From Winogradskyella immobilis (lineage in GTDB: Bacteria > Bacteroidota > Bacteroidia > Flavobacteriales > Flavobacteriaceae): a DNA stretch of 64,000 nucleotides. Position 1 is the first letter of the stretch. Each line of letters opens with the position of its first letter. The translations under genes and the position numbers were made by a program. Under the pieces are notes generated by a model. The model saw nothing but the letters and a program-made list of their open reading frames with translations. It ran no database searches and was not told the DNA's origin. Positions 8,067 through 17,255 of this stretch are shown in pieces. The stretch covers positions 165,162 to 229,161 of the forward strand of contig NZ_JAIQXX010000003.1 in assembly GCF_021887715.1 (NCBI RefSeq), written 5' to 3'.

Positions 8067-9776
8067 ATGAAGCATTCAAAAATCCCTTTATCTCAAACTA
8101 TAGTTGCATTATGTAAAGCACATAATATTACTCATATTGTTATTTCTCCTGGAAGTAGAAATGCACCTTTAACTATTGGTTTTACTCATAACAATGATTT
8201 TAAATGCTATAGTATTGTCGATGAACGTTGTGCCGCTTTTTTTGCTTTAGGTATGGCTCAACAATTACTACAACCAGTTGCCGTAGTTTGTACTTCTGGC
8301 AGTGCATTGTTAAATTACTATCCAGCTGTATCCGAAGCATTTTATAGCAGAATTCCTTTAGTTGTGATTTCTGCAGATCGACCAGAATATTTATTAGATA
8401 TTGGAGATGGACAAACGGTGAAACAAAAAAATGTATATGGAGATCATGTGTTTTATAATGCTAATCTTAAACTAGATCTACAAAGTAGCGATAAGGTAGA
8501 TACTTTAAATCTTCAAAATGAAATAAATAAATACAATACCTCTGAAATTAATTTAGCTTTTAATAAAGCAAGATTAGAATCGGGTCCAGTACATATTAAT
8601 TGTCCTTTTAACGAACCTTTATACGAAATAATAAATGAGTTATCTGTAAATATTGCACCTAATATTGAAGAAAAATTGAATATTAATGGTTTTGATGAAG
8701 ATTTAACTAATTATATTAACCAATGGGATAAAGCAACACGAAAACTCATTTTAGTCGGGGTAAATTCGCCCAATACTATAGAGCAACAATGGATAGATGC
8801 TTTTGCTAATGATAATAGTGTTATTGTGTTTACAGAAACAACTTCCAATATACATCATGAATCCTTTTTTCCTGGAATAGATAAAATAATAGCACCTTTA
8901 GAAGACGAAGATTTTTTAAAACTTCAACCAGAAATCTTATTAACTTTTGGAGGATTAGTGGTTTCAAAAAAGATAAAAGCATTTTTGCGTAAATACCAAC
9001 CTAAACAGCATTGGCATATTGATCCGTATTCAGCAAATGACACGTTTTTTTGTTTAAAACATCATTTTAAGGTGACGCCAAATCAGTTTTTTTCTCAGTT
9101 TATCCCTAAACTTTCTAAGGTAGTAGAGAGTAATTATAACCCGTATTGGTCAACTGTAAAATCTAAACGAAGAAAAAAGCATGAAAACTATCTAGAAACG
9201 ATTCCGTTTTCAGATTTTAAAGTATTTAATCGACTTTTGCAATCATTACCTAATGATAGTCAATTACAGGTAGGTAATAGTTCTGCGATTAGGTACACAC
9301 AGCTGTTTCAAATGCCTAATGATGTTACGGTATTTTGTAATAGAGGTACAAGTGGTATTGACGGGAGCACAAGTACAGCTATTGGAGCAGCATTAGCTTC
9401 TGGTAAAAGAACAACCTTTATAACAGGAGACTTGAGTTTCTTTTACGATAGCAATGCGTTGTGGAACAATTATATACCAAATTCGTTTAGAATTATTGTC
9501 ATAAACAATAGTGGCGGTGGTATATTTAGAATACTTCCAGGTCATAAAAACACAGAAAATTTCGATACTTATTTTGAAACCAAACACCAACTTACTGCAA
9601 GCCATCTATGCGATATGTATGGGTTTTATTATAGTAAGGCAAGTAATGATTCTGAATTAAAAACAGAATTATCTAAATTTTATAATGATGAAAATCAACC
9701 TAAACTTTTAGAAATTTTCACACCATCAGAGATCAATGATGAGGTACTCTTAAACTATTTTAAGTTTATAAAGTAA
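8067..9776 (+). CDS. menD: SEPHCHC synthase, thiamine-diphosphate dependent
   Basis: This 569-residue protein is 2-succinyl-5-enolpyruvyl-6-hydroxy-3-cyclohexene-1-carboxylate synthase, joining isochorismate and 2-oxoglutarate with loss of CO2. The N-terminal pyrimidine-binding domain has SPGSRNAPL at 27-35 and the acidic DER at 52-54 that activates thiamine diphosphate. The C-terminal PP domain has NRGTSGIDG and GDLSFFYD with the later INNSGGGIF, giving the metal and diphosphate site. Length is usual for the family. It follows menF by 36 bases and is followed by an 87-base gap, then the DUF2853-type gene. No truncation or missing catalytic residue seen. Confidence 0.96.
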   Translation: MKHSKIPLSQTIVALCKAHNITHIVISPGSRNAPLTIGFTHNNDFKCYSIVDERCAAFFALGMAQQLLQPVAVVCTSGSALLNYYPAVSEAFYSRIPLVVISADRPEYLLDIGDGQTVKQKNVYGDHVFYNANLKLDLQSSDKVDTLNLQNEINKYNTSEINLAFNKARLESGPVHINCPFNEPLYEIINELSVNIAPNIEEKLNINGFDEDLTNYINQWDKATRKLILVGVNSPNTIEQQWIDAFANDNSVIVFTETTSNIHHESFFPGIDKIIAPLEDEDFLKLQPEILLTFGGLVVSKKIKAFLRKYQPKQHWHIDPYSANDTFFCLKHHFKVTPNQFFSQFIPKLSKVVESNYNPYWSTVKSKRRKKHENYLETIPFSDFKVFNRLLQSLPNDSQLQVGNSSAIRYTQLFQMPNDVTVFCNRGTSGIDGSTSTAIGAALASGKRTTFITGDLSFFYDSNALWNNYIPNSFRIIVINNSGGGIFRILPGHKNTENFDTYFETKHQLTASHLCDMYGFYYSKASNDSELKTELSKFYNDENQPKLLEIFTPSEINDEVLLNYFKFIK

Positions 9777-9863
9777 AATTTAAGTTAACATGTGACTTTT
9801 TACTATTCAATGTGTCTTAAAAATAGTTACCTTTAAAATCTTAACAATCAAAATTATTTAAAA

Positions 9864-10205
9864 ATGAGTAAAAGAGACGACTTAATAGTAAAATACGCTG
9901 CAGATTTAAAAGATAAATGCGGAGTTAATCCAGATATGGATTTATTAACCAAAGTTACAGTAGGTTTAGGACCTTCAATATACAATGCAGATTCTTCAAC
10001 AGTTTCAGGTTCTGACGAGAAAGAATTAGCAACGGTTAAAAATAATTTTCTAATCAAAAAATTAGGGCTTAGTGATAGTGGAGATTTAGATGGCGCTATA
10101 GATTCAGTAATAGAAACTTATGGACGCTCTAATAGAAATAAGTACAGAGCTGTGATTTATTATATGTTAGCAAAACATTTTAAAAAGGAGTCTGTTTATA
10201 AATAA
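9864..10205 (+). CDS. DUF2853 family protein
   Basis: A 113-residue soluble, mostly helical protein. The N-terminal half KRDDLIVKYAADLKDK, the DLLTKVTVGLGPSIYNADS stretch near residues 32-50 and the C-terminal IYYMLAKHF match what I know of the DUF2853 family, a small conserved group without known function. It has no signal peptide. It lies between menD and a terminator, so it may be expressed as the distal gene of the men operon or from its own promoter in the 87-base gap. No link to quinone chemistry is visible. Confidence 0.78.
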   Translation: MSKRDDLIVKYAADLKDKCGVNPDMDLLTKVTVGLGPSIYNADSSTVSGSDEKELATVKNNFLIKKLGLSDSGDLDGAIDSVIETYGRSNRNKYRAVIYYMLAKHFKKESVYK

Positions 10206-10226
10206 GAAATTGTTCTCAGATCGATT

Positions 10227-10264
10227 AAGCGTTATTGTTCTTTATAGAGCGGTAACGCTTTTTC
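10227..10264 (+). terminator. Terminator after the DUF2853 gene
   Basis: An 11-bp stem begins AAGCGTTAT and closes with GTAACGCTT (two G-U pairs), and is followed by TTTCTTT. It separates menI-menF-menD-DUF2853 from the next unit. Confidence 0.72.
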
Positions 10265-10305
10265 TTTATCCTTAAATTTATATCAGTATCTGAAAAAAAT
10301 ATCAA

Positions 10306-10313
10306 TACCTTTG
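10306..10313 (+). promoter_or_regulatory. TAnnTTTG element directly before cvfB-like gene
   Basis: TACCTTTG ends only 4 bases before the ATG. If this is the -7 element, the transcript would start at or within a few bases of the start codon, giving a nearly leaderless mRNA. Confidence 0.5.
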
Positions 10314-10317
10314 CCGC

Positions 10318-11148
10318 ATGATACACTTAGGAGAATACAATACCTTACGAATACTTAGAGATACTGAACCAGGTCTCTTTTTGGGTGATAATGAAGAAAA
10401 CGAAGTATTGTTACCTAACCGTTATGTGCCAGAAACTTTTGAAATTGATGATGAAATAGAAGTTTTTGTGTATTTAGATAACGAAGAACGACCTGTAGCA
10501 ACAACAGATCATCCGTTTATTATAGTAAATGACTTTGCACTTTTAAGATGTAATCAAGTTAATGATTATGGTGCTTTTTTAGATTGGGGATTGGTAAAAG
10601 AATTGTTTTGTCCATTTAGAGAACAAGCGTTTAAAATGAAGAAAGGCGGCTGGTATTTAGTGCATTGTTACTTAGATACTGAATCTAACCGTTTGGTCGC
10701 TTCTAGTAAAACCAATAGCTTTTTAAATAATAAAGAACTTACTGTCGCTCAGTTTGATGAAGTAGATATTATTGTATCTCATCCTTCGGATTTAGGGATG
10801 AATGTTATTATTAACAAGGTGCATTTAGGACTAATTTTTAAAGATGACATTTATAAAGATATAAGTGTAGGAGATCGATTAAAAGGCATTGTCAAAAAAG
10901 TAAGACCAGATAATAAATTAGATATTTCATTAAACCAAATTGGCTATAGAAATATTGAGCCCAATGCCGAGTTTATTTTAAATGAGCTACATGATAATAG
11001 TGGTTTTATCCCTTTGCACGACAAATCCAGCCCTGAAGCTATAAAAGAACAGCTTGAAATGAGTAAAAAAAGCTTCAAAAAAGCTATTGGCACACTATAT
11101 AAAGAACGTCAGATAGAGATTAAATCAGATGGTATTTATCTCAAATAA
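10318..11148 (+). CDS. cvfB: S1-like domain RNA-binding protein, CvfB family
   Basis: The 276-residue product matches the CvfB/YitL family: tandem S1-type OB folds followed by a C-terminal winged helix. An N-terminal domain begins with GEYNTLRILRDTEPGLFL, a second S1 domain with VNDYGAFLDWGLVKELF near residues 80-98, a third with VGDRLKGIVKKVRPDNKLD near 182-200, and the end KAIGTLYKERQIEI is the winged-helix part. Relatives bind RNA and influence virulence factor or general gene expression in Gram-positive bacteria; in Bacteroidota the role is not established. It sits between menD and menB but a terminator upstream argues for separate transcription. Confidence 0.88.
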   Translation: MIHLGEYNTLRILRDTEPGLFLGDNEENEVLLPNRYVPETFEIDDEIEVFVYLDNEERPVATTDHPFIIVNDFALLRCNQVNDYGAFLDWGLVKELFCPFREQAFKMKKGGWYLVHCYLDTESNRLVASSKTNSFLNNKELTVAQFDEVDIIVSHPSDLGMNVIINKVHLGLIFKDDIYKDISVGDRLKGIVKKVRPDNKLDISLNQIGYRNIEPNAEFILNELHDNSGFIPLHDKSSPEAIKEQLEMSKKSFKKAIGTLYKERQIEIKSDGIYLK

Positions 11149-11228
11149 AAACAGTTAATCTTTTACTATAATTAGAATAATAGCATTGCTATTATTTCCT
11201 TATTTTTACACTACAAATTTCAAGTAGA

Positions 11229-12068
11229 ATGAGTCAGATAGATTGGGTAACGGTTAAATCTTATGAAGATATAACGTACCAAAAAAGTAATGGAGTTGCC
11301 AGAATAGCATTTAATAGGCCTAACGTAAGAAATGCATTTCGTCCAAAAACTACTTCAGAGCTTTACGATGCTTTTTATGATGCTAATGAAGACGTAAATA
11401 TAGGCGTGGTTTTATTAAGTGCAGAAGGTCCATCTACTAAAGATGGAGTTTGGAGTTTTTGTTCTGGAGGTGATCAAAAAGCCAGAGGACATCAAGGCTA
11501 TGTTGGAGATGATGGCTATCACCGCTTAAATATTTTAGAAGTGCAACGGTTAATTCGTTTTATGCCAAAAGCAGTTATTGCTGTTGTTCCGGGTTGGGCT
11601 GTTGGTGGAGGACATAGTTTACATGTTGTTTGCGATTTAACTCTAGCAAGTAAGGAACATGCTATTTTTAAACAAACAGATGCTGATGTAACCAGTTTTG
11701 ATGGCGGTTATGGATCTGCGTATTTGGCAAAAATGGTAGGGCAAAAAAAAGCAAGAGAGATCTTTTTCTTAGGTAGAAATTACTCTGCTCAAGAAGCATA
11801 TGAAATGGGAATGGTAAATGCCGTAATTCCACATGCAGAATTAGAAACTACAGCCTATCAATGGGCACAAGAAATATTAGCTAAATCTCCAACTTCTATT
11901 AAAATGCTAAAATTTGCAATGAACCTTACGGATGATGGTATGGTAGGACAACAAGTTTTTGCAGGTGAAGCCACACGTTTAGCATACATGACTGATGAAG
12001 CTAAAGAAGGAAGAGATGCGTTTTTAGAAAAACGCAAACCAAACTTTGATAAAAAATGGATTCCTTAA
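11229..12068 (+). CDS. menB: 1,4-dihydroxy-2-naphthoyl-CoA synthase
   Basis: A 279-residue crotonase-fold enzyme that cyclises O-succinylbenzoyl-CoA to DHNA-CoA. Visible family features are CSGGDQ at 79-84 (oxyanion hole), GWAVGGGHSLH at 122-132 and the SFDGGYGS segment at 156-163 with the aspartate and neighbouring glycines typical of MenB. N-terminal NRPNVRNAFRPKT at 29-41 is also characteristic. Length equals the family norm. menA begins 13 bases after the stop codon, so menB-menA form a unit. Confidence 0.96.
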   Translation: MSQIDWVTVKSYEDITYQKSNGVARIAFNRPNVRNAFRPKTTSELYDAFYDANEDVNIGVVLLSAEGPSTKDGVWSFCSGGDQKARGHQGYVGDDGYHRLNILEVQRLIRFMPKAVIAVVPGWAVGGGHSLHVVCDLTLASKEHAIFKQTDADVTSFDGGYGSAYLAKMVGQKKAREIFFLGRNYSAQEAYEMGMVNAVIPHAELETTAYQWAQEILAKSPTSIKMLKFAMNLTDDGMVGQQVFAGEATRLAYMTDEAKEGRDAFLEKRKPNFDKKWIP

Positions 12069-12081
12069 TTTTTAACATCTG

Positions 12082-12990
12082 GTGATGAAAAATCTAAAAC
12101 CTTGGCTTTCTGCTATGCGTCTAAGAACGTTGCCTTTATCTGTTTCGGGCATCGTTATAGGAACCTGTTTGGCAGCATACAATGGCAGATTCAATATATG
12201 GATATTGCTACTAGCCATACTAACAACAATAAGTTTACAAGTACTGTCTAATCTAGCTAATGATTATGGAGATGGAGTACGAGGAACAGATAATGAAGAT
12301 CGTGTTGGGCCTAAACGCGCCATACAAAGTGGAGCTATTACGCCAGATCAAATGTTAGAGGCTATTAAAAAGAATATTCTAGTAGTTATATTCTCTACCT
12401 TAGGTTTAATTTATGTGTCTTTTGGGCATACTAATCTTTTGTATGTTATACTTTTTGTCTTTTTAGGTGGCCTTTCTATGTATGCGGCTTTAAATTACAC
12501 AATGGGTGATTCTCCATATGGCTATAGAGCTTTGGGAGATGTTTTTGTATTTATATTTTTTGGGTTTATAAGTGTCATAGGTACTTATATACTTAATGTA
12601 AAAACAATAGATCACTTAGTTTTTCTTCCTGCTACAGCTTTAGGGTTGTTAAGTGTTGGTGTATTAAACTTAAATAACATGCGAGATATTGAGTCTGATG
12701 AAAAAGCAGGTAAAATAACGCTAGCAGTTAAATTAGGTCATAAATTAGCCAAACAATACCATTATGTTTTAATTGTTGGAGCTATGGTTACTGCACTTGC
12801 ATTTGGTTTGCTTTATTATGTAGAACCTTATAATCTATTATTCTTACTGAGTTTTATTCCTTTAATAAGGCATTTAATGCATGTTAAAAATGCTAAAGTT
12901 CCGAGTGACTATGATAGTCAATTAAAGGTTTTAGCATTGTCTACATTTTTATTTTCCTTATTGTTGGGTATTGGGTATTATCTTTATTAA
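12082..12990 (+). CDS. menA: 1,4-dihydroxy-2-naphthoate polyprenyltransferase
   Basis: A 302-residue integral membrane prenyltransferase of the UbiA superfamily that attaches the polyprenyl chain to DHNA, giving demethylmenaquinone. The first aspartate motif NDYGD is at 60-64 followed by GVRGTDNEDRVGPKRAIQSG, and the second motif NMRDIESDEKAGK lies near 199-211. Eight or so hydrophobic segments are visible. It is 13 bases after menB and 14 bases before a secreted-protein gene. Start: the ATG at 12082 followed by a second Met three bases on (12085); either is possible. Confidence 0.95.
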   Translation: MMKNLKPWLSAMRLRTLPLSVSGIVIGTCLAAYNGRFNIWILLLAILTTISLQVLSNLANDYGDGVRGTDNEDRVGPKRAIQSGAITPDQMLEAIKKNILVVIFSTLGLIYVSFGHTNLLYVILFVFLGGLSMYAALNYTMGDSPYGYRALGDVFVFIFFGFISVIGTYILNVKTIDHLVFLPATALGLLSVGVLNLNNMRDIESDEKAGKITLAVKLGHKLAKQYHYVLIVGAMVTALAFGLLYYVEPYNLLFLLSFIPLIRHLMHVKNAKVPSDYDSQLKVLALSTFLFSLLLGIGYYLY

Positions 12991-13004
12991 TTCAAATTAT
13001 ATTT

Positions 13005-14486
13005 ATGAAACAACTTCTAACCATTACCATATGCTTAATAGCTTTAATTAGTTTTTCTCAAACGACTAGTTTGTCTGTTATGGAGAGCAAAGAGTTTAAG
13101 GATGATGTGAAGTCGAATAAAATTTTAGCATTACATACAACAGAGATAGGCGTTACAGCTGTAGTTAGAGATTCAAAAAAGAATTTACTTTTTGATTTAT
13201 TCGATAAAGATTTAAATAAAACATATTCTAAACTTATTGAAATAAGTAAAAAAGAAAGTTATTTAGGAGATTTATTTTATGGTGATGAATTAAAGTTATT
13301 TACACTATTTAAAGAAAATAAATTTGATCGTAAAATAGCATGTCATGTTTTTAATTTAAAAGATAAAACACATAAAAAAATTGAATTGTTTTCTGCAACA
13401 GTAGATAAAAACCAAGCTTTATTTTCAGGAAGTTCTAAACGTGAAACAGGTTTTGCACTTTCACCAGATGGTGGTTCGTTAGTTATAGCAACAGATAATA
13501 TTAAAAAGAATTCAAATTCATATACTGTTAGAGTCTTTAATGCGAATACATTAGAATTGGAATATAAAAAATCCTATCAAGAAAGTACAGAAAAATTCTT
13601 TGAGCCTAATGATATAGCTATAGACAATTCTAAGAATGTTTATGTTGTAGGTAAATTGTTTTTAGAAGGAAAAGCTAAAAAGAAGAAAGATAAAGCAAAT
13701 TATAAGTTTATTCTAAATAAAATTTCAGAATCTAAAGTTGATAATTTAGAAATTAAGCTAGAGACAGAATTTATATCTTCATTGAATATTAATAGATCTG
13801 ATCAACTTAAGTTGTACGGGTTTTATTCAGATAAAAGAGATGGACGCATTAAAGGCGGATGTAGTTTTGTTATAGATGAAAACACATTAAATGTTATTAA
13901 TAAAAATAAAAATGTGTTGCCAAAGTCCGTTTATGATGATTTGTATGGTTATCGTAAGGCTAATAAAAAAGAAGGTAAAGAATTAAGTAGTTTTTATTTA
14001 GATCATATTTTAGAAGATAACCAAGGTAATTCGTACTTAATAGCGGAAGAGTTTTATATCACTACACAATATGTGTCTAATGGAGCTGGTGGTGGATATT
14101 GGACTACTGTGTATCACTATAATGATATTCTTATTTTAAAATTTACTTCTAAAGGTAATTTAGAATGGGGAAGAAGTATCTTTAAACGATCTACTAGTCC
14201 ATCATATAATGTGTTTTTAAAGAATGATGAGTTACATGTAATACTAAATTCAGGTAAAAACTTAACAGAGAAAAAAGACGGTAGAACTAAAGTGTCTAAA
14301 GGTTGGTTTGAGTCTTCAGCTTTATATGATTTTGCCTATGATGTTTTAGGAGAAGTATCCTATAATAAAATTCAAGATAATAAAGGAAAAACATTTTATC
14401 TTCCGTTTTACGGAGCATATCAAGGAGACCGATATATTATGGTAAGTTCAGGAAGAAAGAAAAAACAATTTATGTCTTTGCAATAA
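13005..14486 (+). CDS. Secreted protein of unknown function
   Basis: A 493-residue protein with an N-terminal signal peptide (CLIALISFSQTTS; cleavage after about residue 19), predicted for export to periplasm or outer membrane. The mature chain is a series of short beta strands with repeated D-K-N rich turns, for example LALHTTEIGVTAVVRDSKKN early and GGGYWTTVYHYNDILILKF near residue 365, which looks like a beta-propeller type arrangement, though I cannot point to a canonical repeat. It lies 14 bases downstream of menA and upstream of a methyltransferase gene, so it seems to ride in the men operon. No lipobox and no recognisable T9SS C-terminal signal. Confidence 0.6.
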   Translation: MKQLLTITICLIALISFSQTTSLSVMESKEFKDDVKSNKILALHTTEIGVTAVVRDSKKNLLFDLFDKDLNKTYSKLIEISKKESYLGDLFYGDELKLFTLFKENKFDRKIACHVFNLKDKTHKKIELFSATVDKNQALFSGSSKRETGFALSPDGGSLVIATDNIKKNSNSYTVRVFNANTLELEYKKSYQESTEKFFEPNDIAIDNSKNVYVVGKLFLEGKAKKKKDKANYKFILNKISESKVDNLEIKLETEFISSLNINRSDQLKLYGFYSDKRDGRIKGGCSFVIDENTLNVINKNKNVLPKSVYDDLYGYRKANKKEGKELSSFYLDHILEDNQGNSYLIAEEFYITTQYVSNGAGGGYWTTVYHYNDILILKFTSKGNLEWGRSIFKRSTSPSYNVFLKNDELHVILNSGKNLTEKKDGRTKVSKGWFESSALYDFAYDVLGEVSYNKIQDNKGKTFYLPFYGAYQGDRYIMVSSGRKKKQFMSLQ

Positions 14487-14504
14487 AAGACTTTTAATTT
14501 TATC

Positions 14505-15242
14505 ATGAACACCAATTTCGAGACGTCTTATCATATTAATGAAAAGCATCATTTTTGGTTTAAGGCTCGAAGATCTTTTGTAAAACAGTTACTATATGAA
14601 ACATCTAAGGATAGTAAAATTCTTGATATTGGATGTTCTTCAGGAGTACTAATACAAGATTTAATTGATTGTGGTTTTAATGCTAATAATATTCATGGTA
14701 TTGATATTAGTGAACGAGCTATAGAGCGAAGCAAAGTTTTGGGGATAAAACAAACCCAAATTATGGATGCTCAGAATATTAAATTCTCACATACTTTTGA
14801 TTTACTTATTGCATCAGATTGTTTAGAACATTTAAAGAATGACAATCAAGCCCTTCATAATTGGTATAACTTGTTAAATCCAGGAGGTAAGCTGATCGTT
14901 TTTGTTCCTGCGTATCAGTTTTTATGGAGTAGACATGATGAAGCAAATAACCATTATAGACGTTATACTAAATTAGGTTTGAAAAGAAAATTAATCGCTT
15001 CAAACTTTATTATTGAAAAAGCAAGTTATTGGAATACATTATTATTTCTTCCTATAGCTTTAGTCCGATTATTCAACAAACTGTTTTTATCAAAAGCAAA
15101 AACAAATACGTCTACACTAAAAACTCCAGTTGGTAATACTTTATTTTATAGCATACTTAAACTTGAAAACAAGCTATTGTCTAAAATTAGCTTTCCTTTT
15201 GGTGTAAGTACATTCTGCGTTGTAACAAAACCTAAAAAGTGA
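14505..15242 (+). CDS. Class I SAM-dependent methyltransferase
   Basis: The 245-residue protein has a Rossmann methyltransferase core: motif I LDIGCSSGVL at about 40-49, GIDIS near 64, ASDCLEHL for motif IV near 105, and LNPGGKLIVFVP. After the core is FLWSRHDEANNHYRRYTK, a W-S-x-x-D ... H-x-R-R-Y signature seen in methyltransferases of envelope or glycan gene clusters. The C-terminus has a hydrophobic LLFLPIALVRLF helix. It does not resemble MenG/UbiE (which carries other motifs), so despite the men context I do not call it the quinone methyltransferase. Substrate unknown. The gene is 18 bases after the secreted protein gene and 19 bases before menC. Confidence 0.75.
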   Translation: MNTNFETSYHINEKHHFWFKARRSFVKQLLYETSKDSKILDIGCSSGVLIQDLIDCGFNANNIHGIDISERAIERSKVLGIKQTQIMDAQNIKFSHTFDLLIASDCLEHLKNDNQALHNWYNLLNPGGKLIVFVPAYQFLWSRHDEANNHYRRYTKLGLKRKLIASNFIIEKASYWNTLLFLPIALVRLFNKLFLSKAKTNTSTLKTPVGNTLFYSILKLENKLLSKISFPFGVSTFCVVTKPKK

Positions 15243-15251
15243 GTATTTTTG
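15220..15251 (+). promoter_or_regulatory. Housekeeping promoter for menC
   Basis: TTG at 15220-15222 and TATTTTTG at 15244-15251 are separated by 21 bases, matching the Bacteroidota TTG-N(19-21)-TAnnTTTG promoter. It overlaps the end of the methyltransferase gene and ends 10 bases before the menC ATG, so menC-CPBP-menE may have its own promoter. Confidence 0.55.
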
Positions 15252-15261
15252 CTATATAATT

Positions 15262-16296
15262 ATGGAGGCTACTTATCAACGTTATATTTTAAATTTTAAA
15301 AGACCTAGCGGTACATCTCGGGGAATAATGACAACCAAAGAGACTTGGTTTATTATTATTAATCATAAAGAAAAAACGGGTATTGGTGAGTGTGGTATTT
15401 TAAGAGGCTTATCTATTGATGATCGTCCAGATTACGAAAGCAAATTAAATTGGGTTTGTAAAAACATAGATTTAGGATTAGATGAATTAATTGATGCACT
15501 TGTTGAATTTCCGAGTATTCAATTTGGTTTAGAAATGGCATTTAAATCTTTAGAGAGCAATACTCCGTTTCAGTTGTTTCCATCTTGGTTTACCTCAGGT
15601 GAAGATAATATAGCCATTAACGGCTTGGTTTGGATGGGAGATGAAGCATTTATGCGAACACAAATTAAGGATAAAATCAAAGCTGGATTTACATGTATAA
15701 AATTAAAGATCGGAGCAATAGACTTTCAAACGGAGTTGAATATTTTAAAAACGATTAGAAAAGAATTTTCTATTTCTGATATAGAATTACGAGTAGATGC
15801 TAATGGTGCTTTTAAACCTTCTGAAGCTTTAGAGCAACTCAAACGCCTATCAGAATACCAGTTACATTCTATAGAGCAACCCATTCAACCCAATCAATTT
15901 GAAGATATGGCAAGACTTTGTGATCAGACTCCTTTACCAATTGCTTTAGATGAAGAATTAATAGGAGTATTTTCTGTAACAAAAAAGAAAGAACTACTAC
16001 AGACTATAAATCCACAATATATTATTTTAAAACCGAGTTTAATAGGTGGATTTAAAGGAAGTGATAAATGGATAAGCCTTGCAAAAGAGTATGATATAGG
16101 TTGGTGGATAACAAGCGCTTTAGAAAGTAATGTTGGTCTTAATGCCATAGCACAATGGACTTATACTTTAAAGAACAACAAGCCTCAAGGGCTCGGAACA
16201 GGAAGTTTATTTACTAATAACTTTGATTCGCCATTGCTAGTAAAAAATGGTACTTTGCATTATAATATAAACACTAATTGGAATTTTAAATTATGA
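15262..16296 (+). CDS. menC: o-Succinylbenzoate synthase
   Basis: A 344-residue enolase-superfamily dehydratase producing o-succinylbenzoate from SHCHC. The catalytic lysine motif KLK is at 147-149, metal ligands are Asp179 (RVDANGAF), Glu205 (IEQP) and Asp230 (LDEEL), and a second lysine lies in LKPSL (Lys257). These are the full set for OSBS in a beta-barrel fold, with an N-terminal capping domain of about 115 residues. The stop overlaps the CPBP gene start by 4 bases (ATGA), so translation is coupled. Confidence 0.93.
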   Translation: MEATYQRYILNFKRPSGTSRGIMTTKETWFIIINHKEKTGIGECGILRGLSIDDRPDYESKLNWVCKNIDLGLDELIDALVEFPSIQFGLEMAFKSLESNTPFQLFPSWFTSGEDNIAINGLVWMGDEAFMRTQIKDKIKAGFTCIKLKIGAIDFQTELNILKTIRKEFSISDIELRVDANGAFKPSEALEQLKRLSEYQLHSIEQPIQPNQFEDMARLCDQTPLPIALDEELIGVFSVTKKKELLQTINPQYIILKPSLIGGFKGSDKWISLAKEYDIGWWITSALESNVGLNAIAQWTYTLKNNKPQGLGTGSLFTNNFDSPLLVKNGTLHYNINTNWNFKL

Positions 16297-17255
16297 AATT
16301 AGATTACATACAACAAGCATATAACGGATTATATGATTCTTGGAGATATATTATAGGAACTATAATAATATTTATTGCATGGCAATTTATAGGAGCGATA
16401 CCTTTAGGGATATTTCTAATTGCTAAAGTTTTTAATGGAGCTACTATGGCAACTGATATACCTGGAATGGTAGATATGTTAGGAAGTAATTTATTTCTGT
16501 TTTTAATGCTTGTTTCATTCGCAGTAGGTTTAGTCGGTGTAATATTATCTGCAAAATTATTACATAAACAGTCCTTTAAGAGCTTAACTACTGCTAGAAA
16601 TAAGATCGATTGGAAACGATTTTGGTTTATCTTTATTTTATGGGGAACTATCTCTTCTGGCTTAGTATTATTAGATTATTACTTAACTCCAGAAGATTAT
16701 GTGTTTAATTTTAACGCTAAAGCTTTTATAATTTTAGCAGTTATAGGCATTCTATTATTACCGTTACAAACAAGTTTTGAAGAGTACTTTTTTAGAGGCT
16801 ATTTAATGCAAGGACTAGGAGTAATATTTAAAAACAGATGGGCACCTTTAGTTTTGACATCTGTAGGCTTTGGAATGTTACACATTTTTAATCCAGAAGT
16901 AGACACACTTGGTCCTGTAATAATGATATTTTACATAGGTACAGGCTTTATATTAGGTATAATGACACTTATGGATGAAGGTTTAGAGTTAGCATTAGGG
17001 TTCCATGCAGCCAATAATTTATTTACAGCATTATTGGTAACAGCAGATTGGACAGCATTACAAACAGATTCTATTTTAAAAGATATATCAGACCCTAGTA
17101 GAGTGAGTTTTGTAGAAATAGCGGCACCAGTGCTTGTAATATATCCCTTAATATTATTTATTCTATCAAAAAAATACGGATGGAAAAACTGGAAAGAAAA
17201 ATTATTTGGTCCAGTAGTAGAGCCACTTAAAGACGATTACAAAGTCATAGAGTAA
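16293..17255 (+). CDS. CPBP-family intramembrane metalloprotease-like protein
   Basis: A 320-residue integral membrane protein with about eight hydrophobic helices. It carries the CPBP (CAAX protease/Rce1-like) motifs: FEEYFFRG at 162-169 (EExxxR), a histidine in FGMLHIFN at 193-200 and the HAANN motif at 238-242. All catalytic positions of the family are in place, though the peptidase substrate is unknown and in many bacteria such proteins act in bacteriocin self-immunity or membrane quality control. Overlaps menC by 4 bases and menE by 1 base (TAATG), so it is embedded in the men operon. Whether it has a role in quinone synthesis is unproven. Confidence 0.85.
   Translation: MKLDYIQQAYNGLYDSWRYIIGTIIIFIAWQFIGAIPLGIFLIAKVFNGATMATDIPGMVDMLGSNLFLFLMLVSFAVGLVGVILSAKLLHKQSFKSLTTARNKIDWKRFWFIFILWGTISSGLVLLDYYLTPEDYVFNFNAKAFIILAVIGILLLPLQTSFEEYFFRGYLMQGLGVIFKNRWAPLVLTSVGFGMLHIFNPEVDTLGPVIMIFYIGTGFILGIMTLMDEGLELALGFHAANNLFTALLVTADWTALQTDSILKDISDPSRVSFVEIAAPVLVIYPLILFILSKKYGWKNWKEKLFGPVVEPLKDDYKVIE

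Noticed and set aside
14505..15242. menG/ubiE quinone methyltransferase
   Set aside because: The motifs after the SAM core (WSxxD...HxRRY) belong to another methyltransferase type and the length and ends differ from UbiE.
16293..17255. Bacteriocin immunity system
   Set aside because: The CPBP gene is locked by overlaps between menC and menE and no peptide precursor or exporter gene is nearby.
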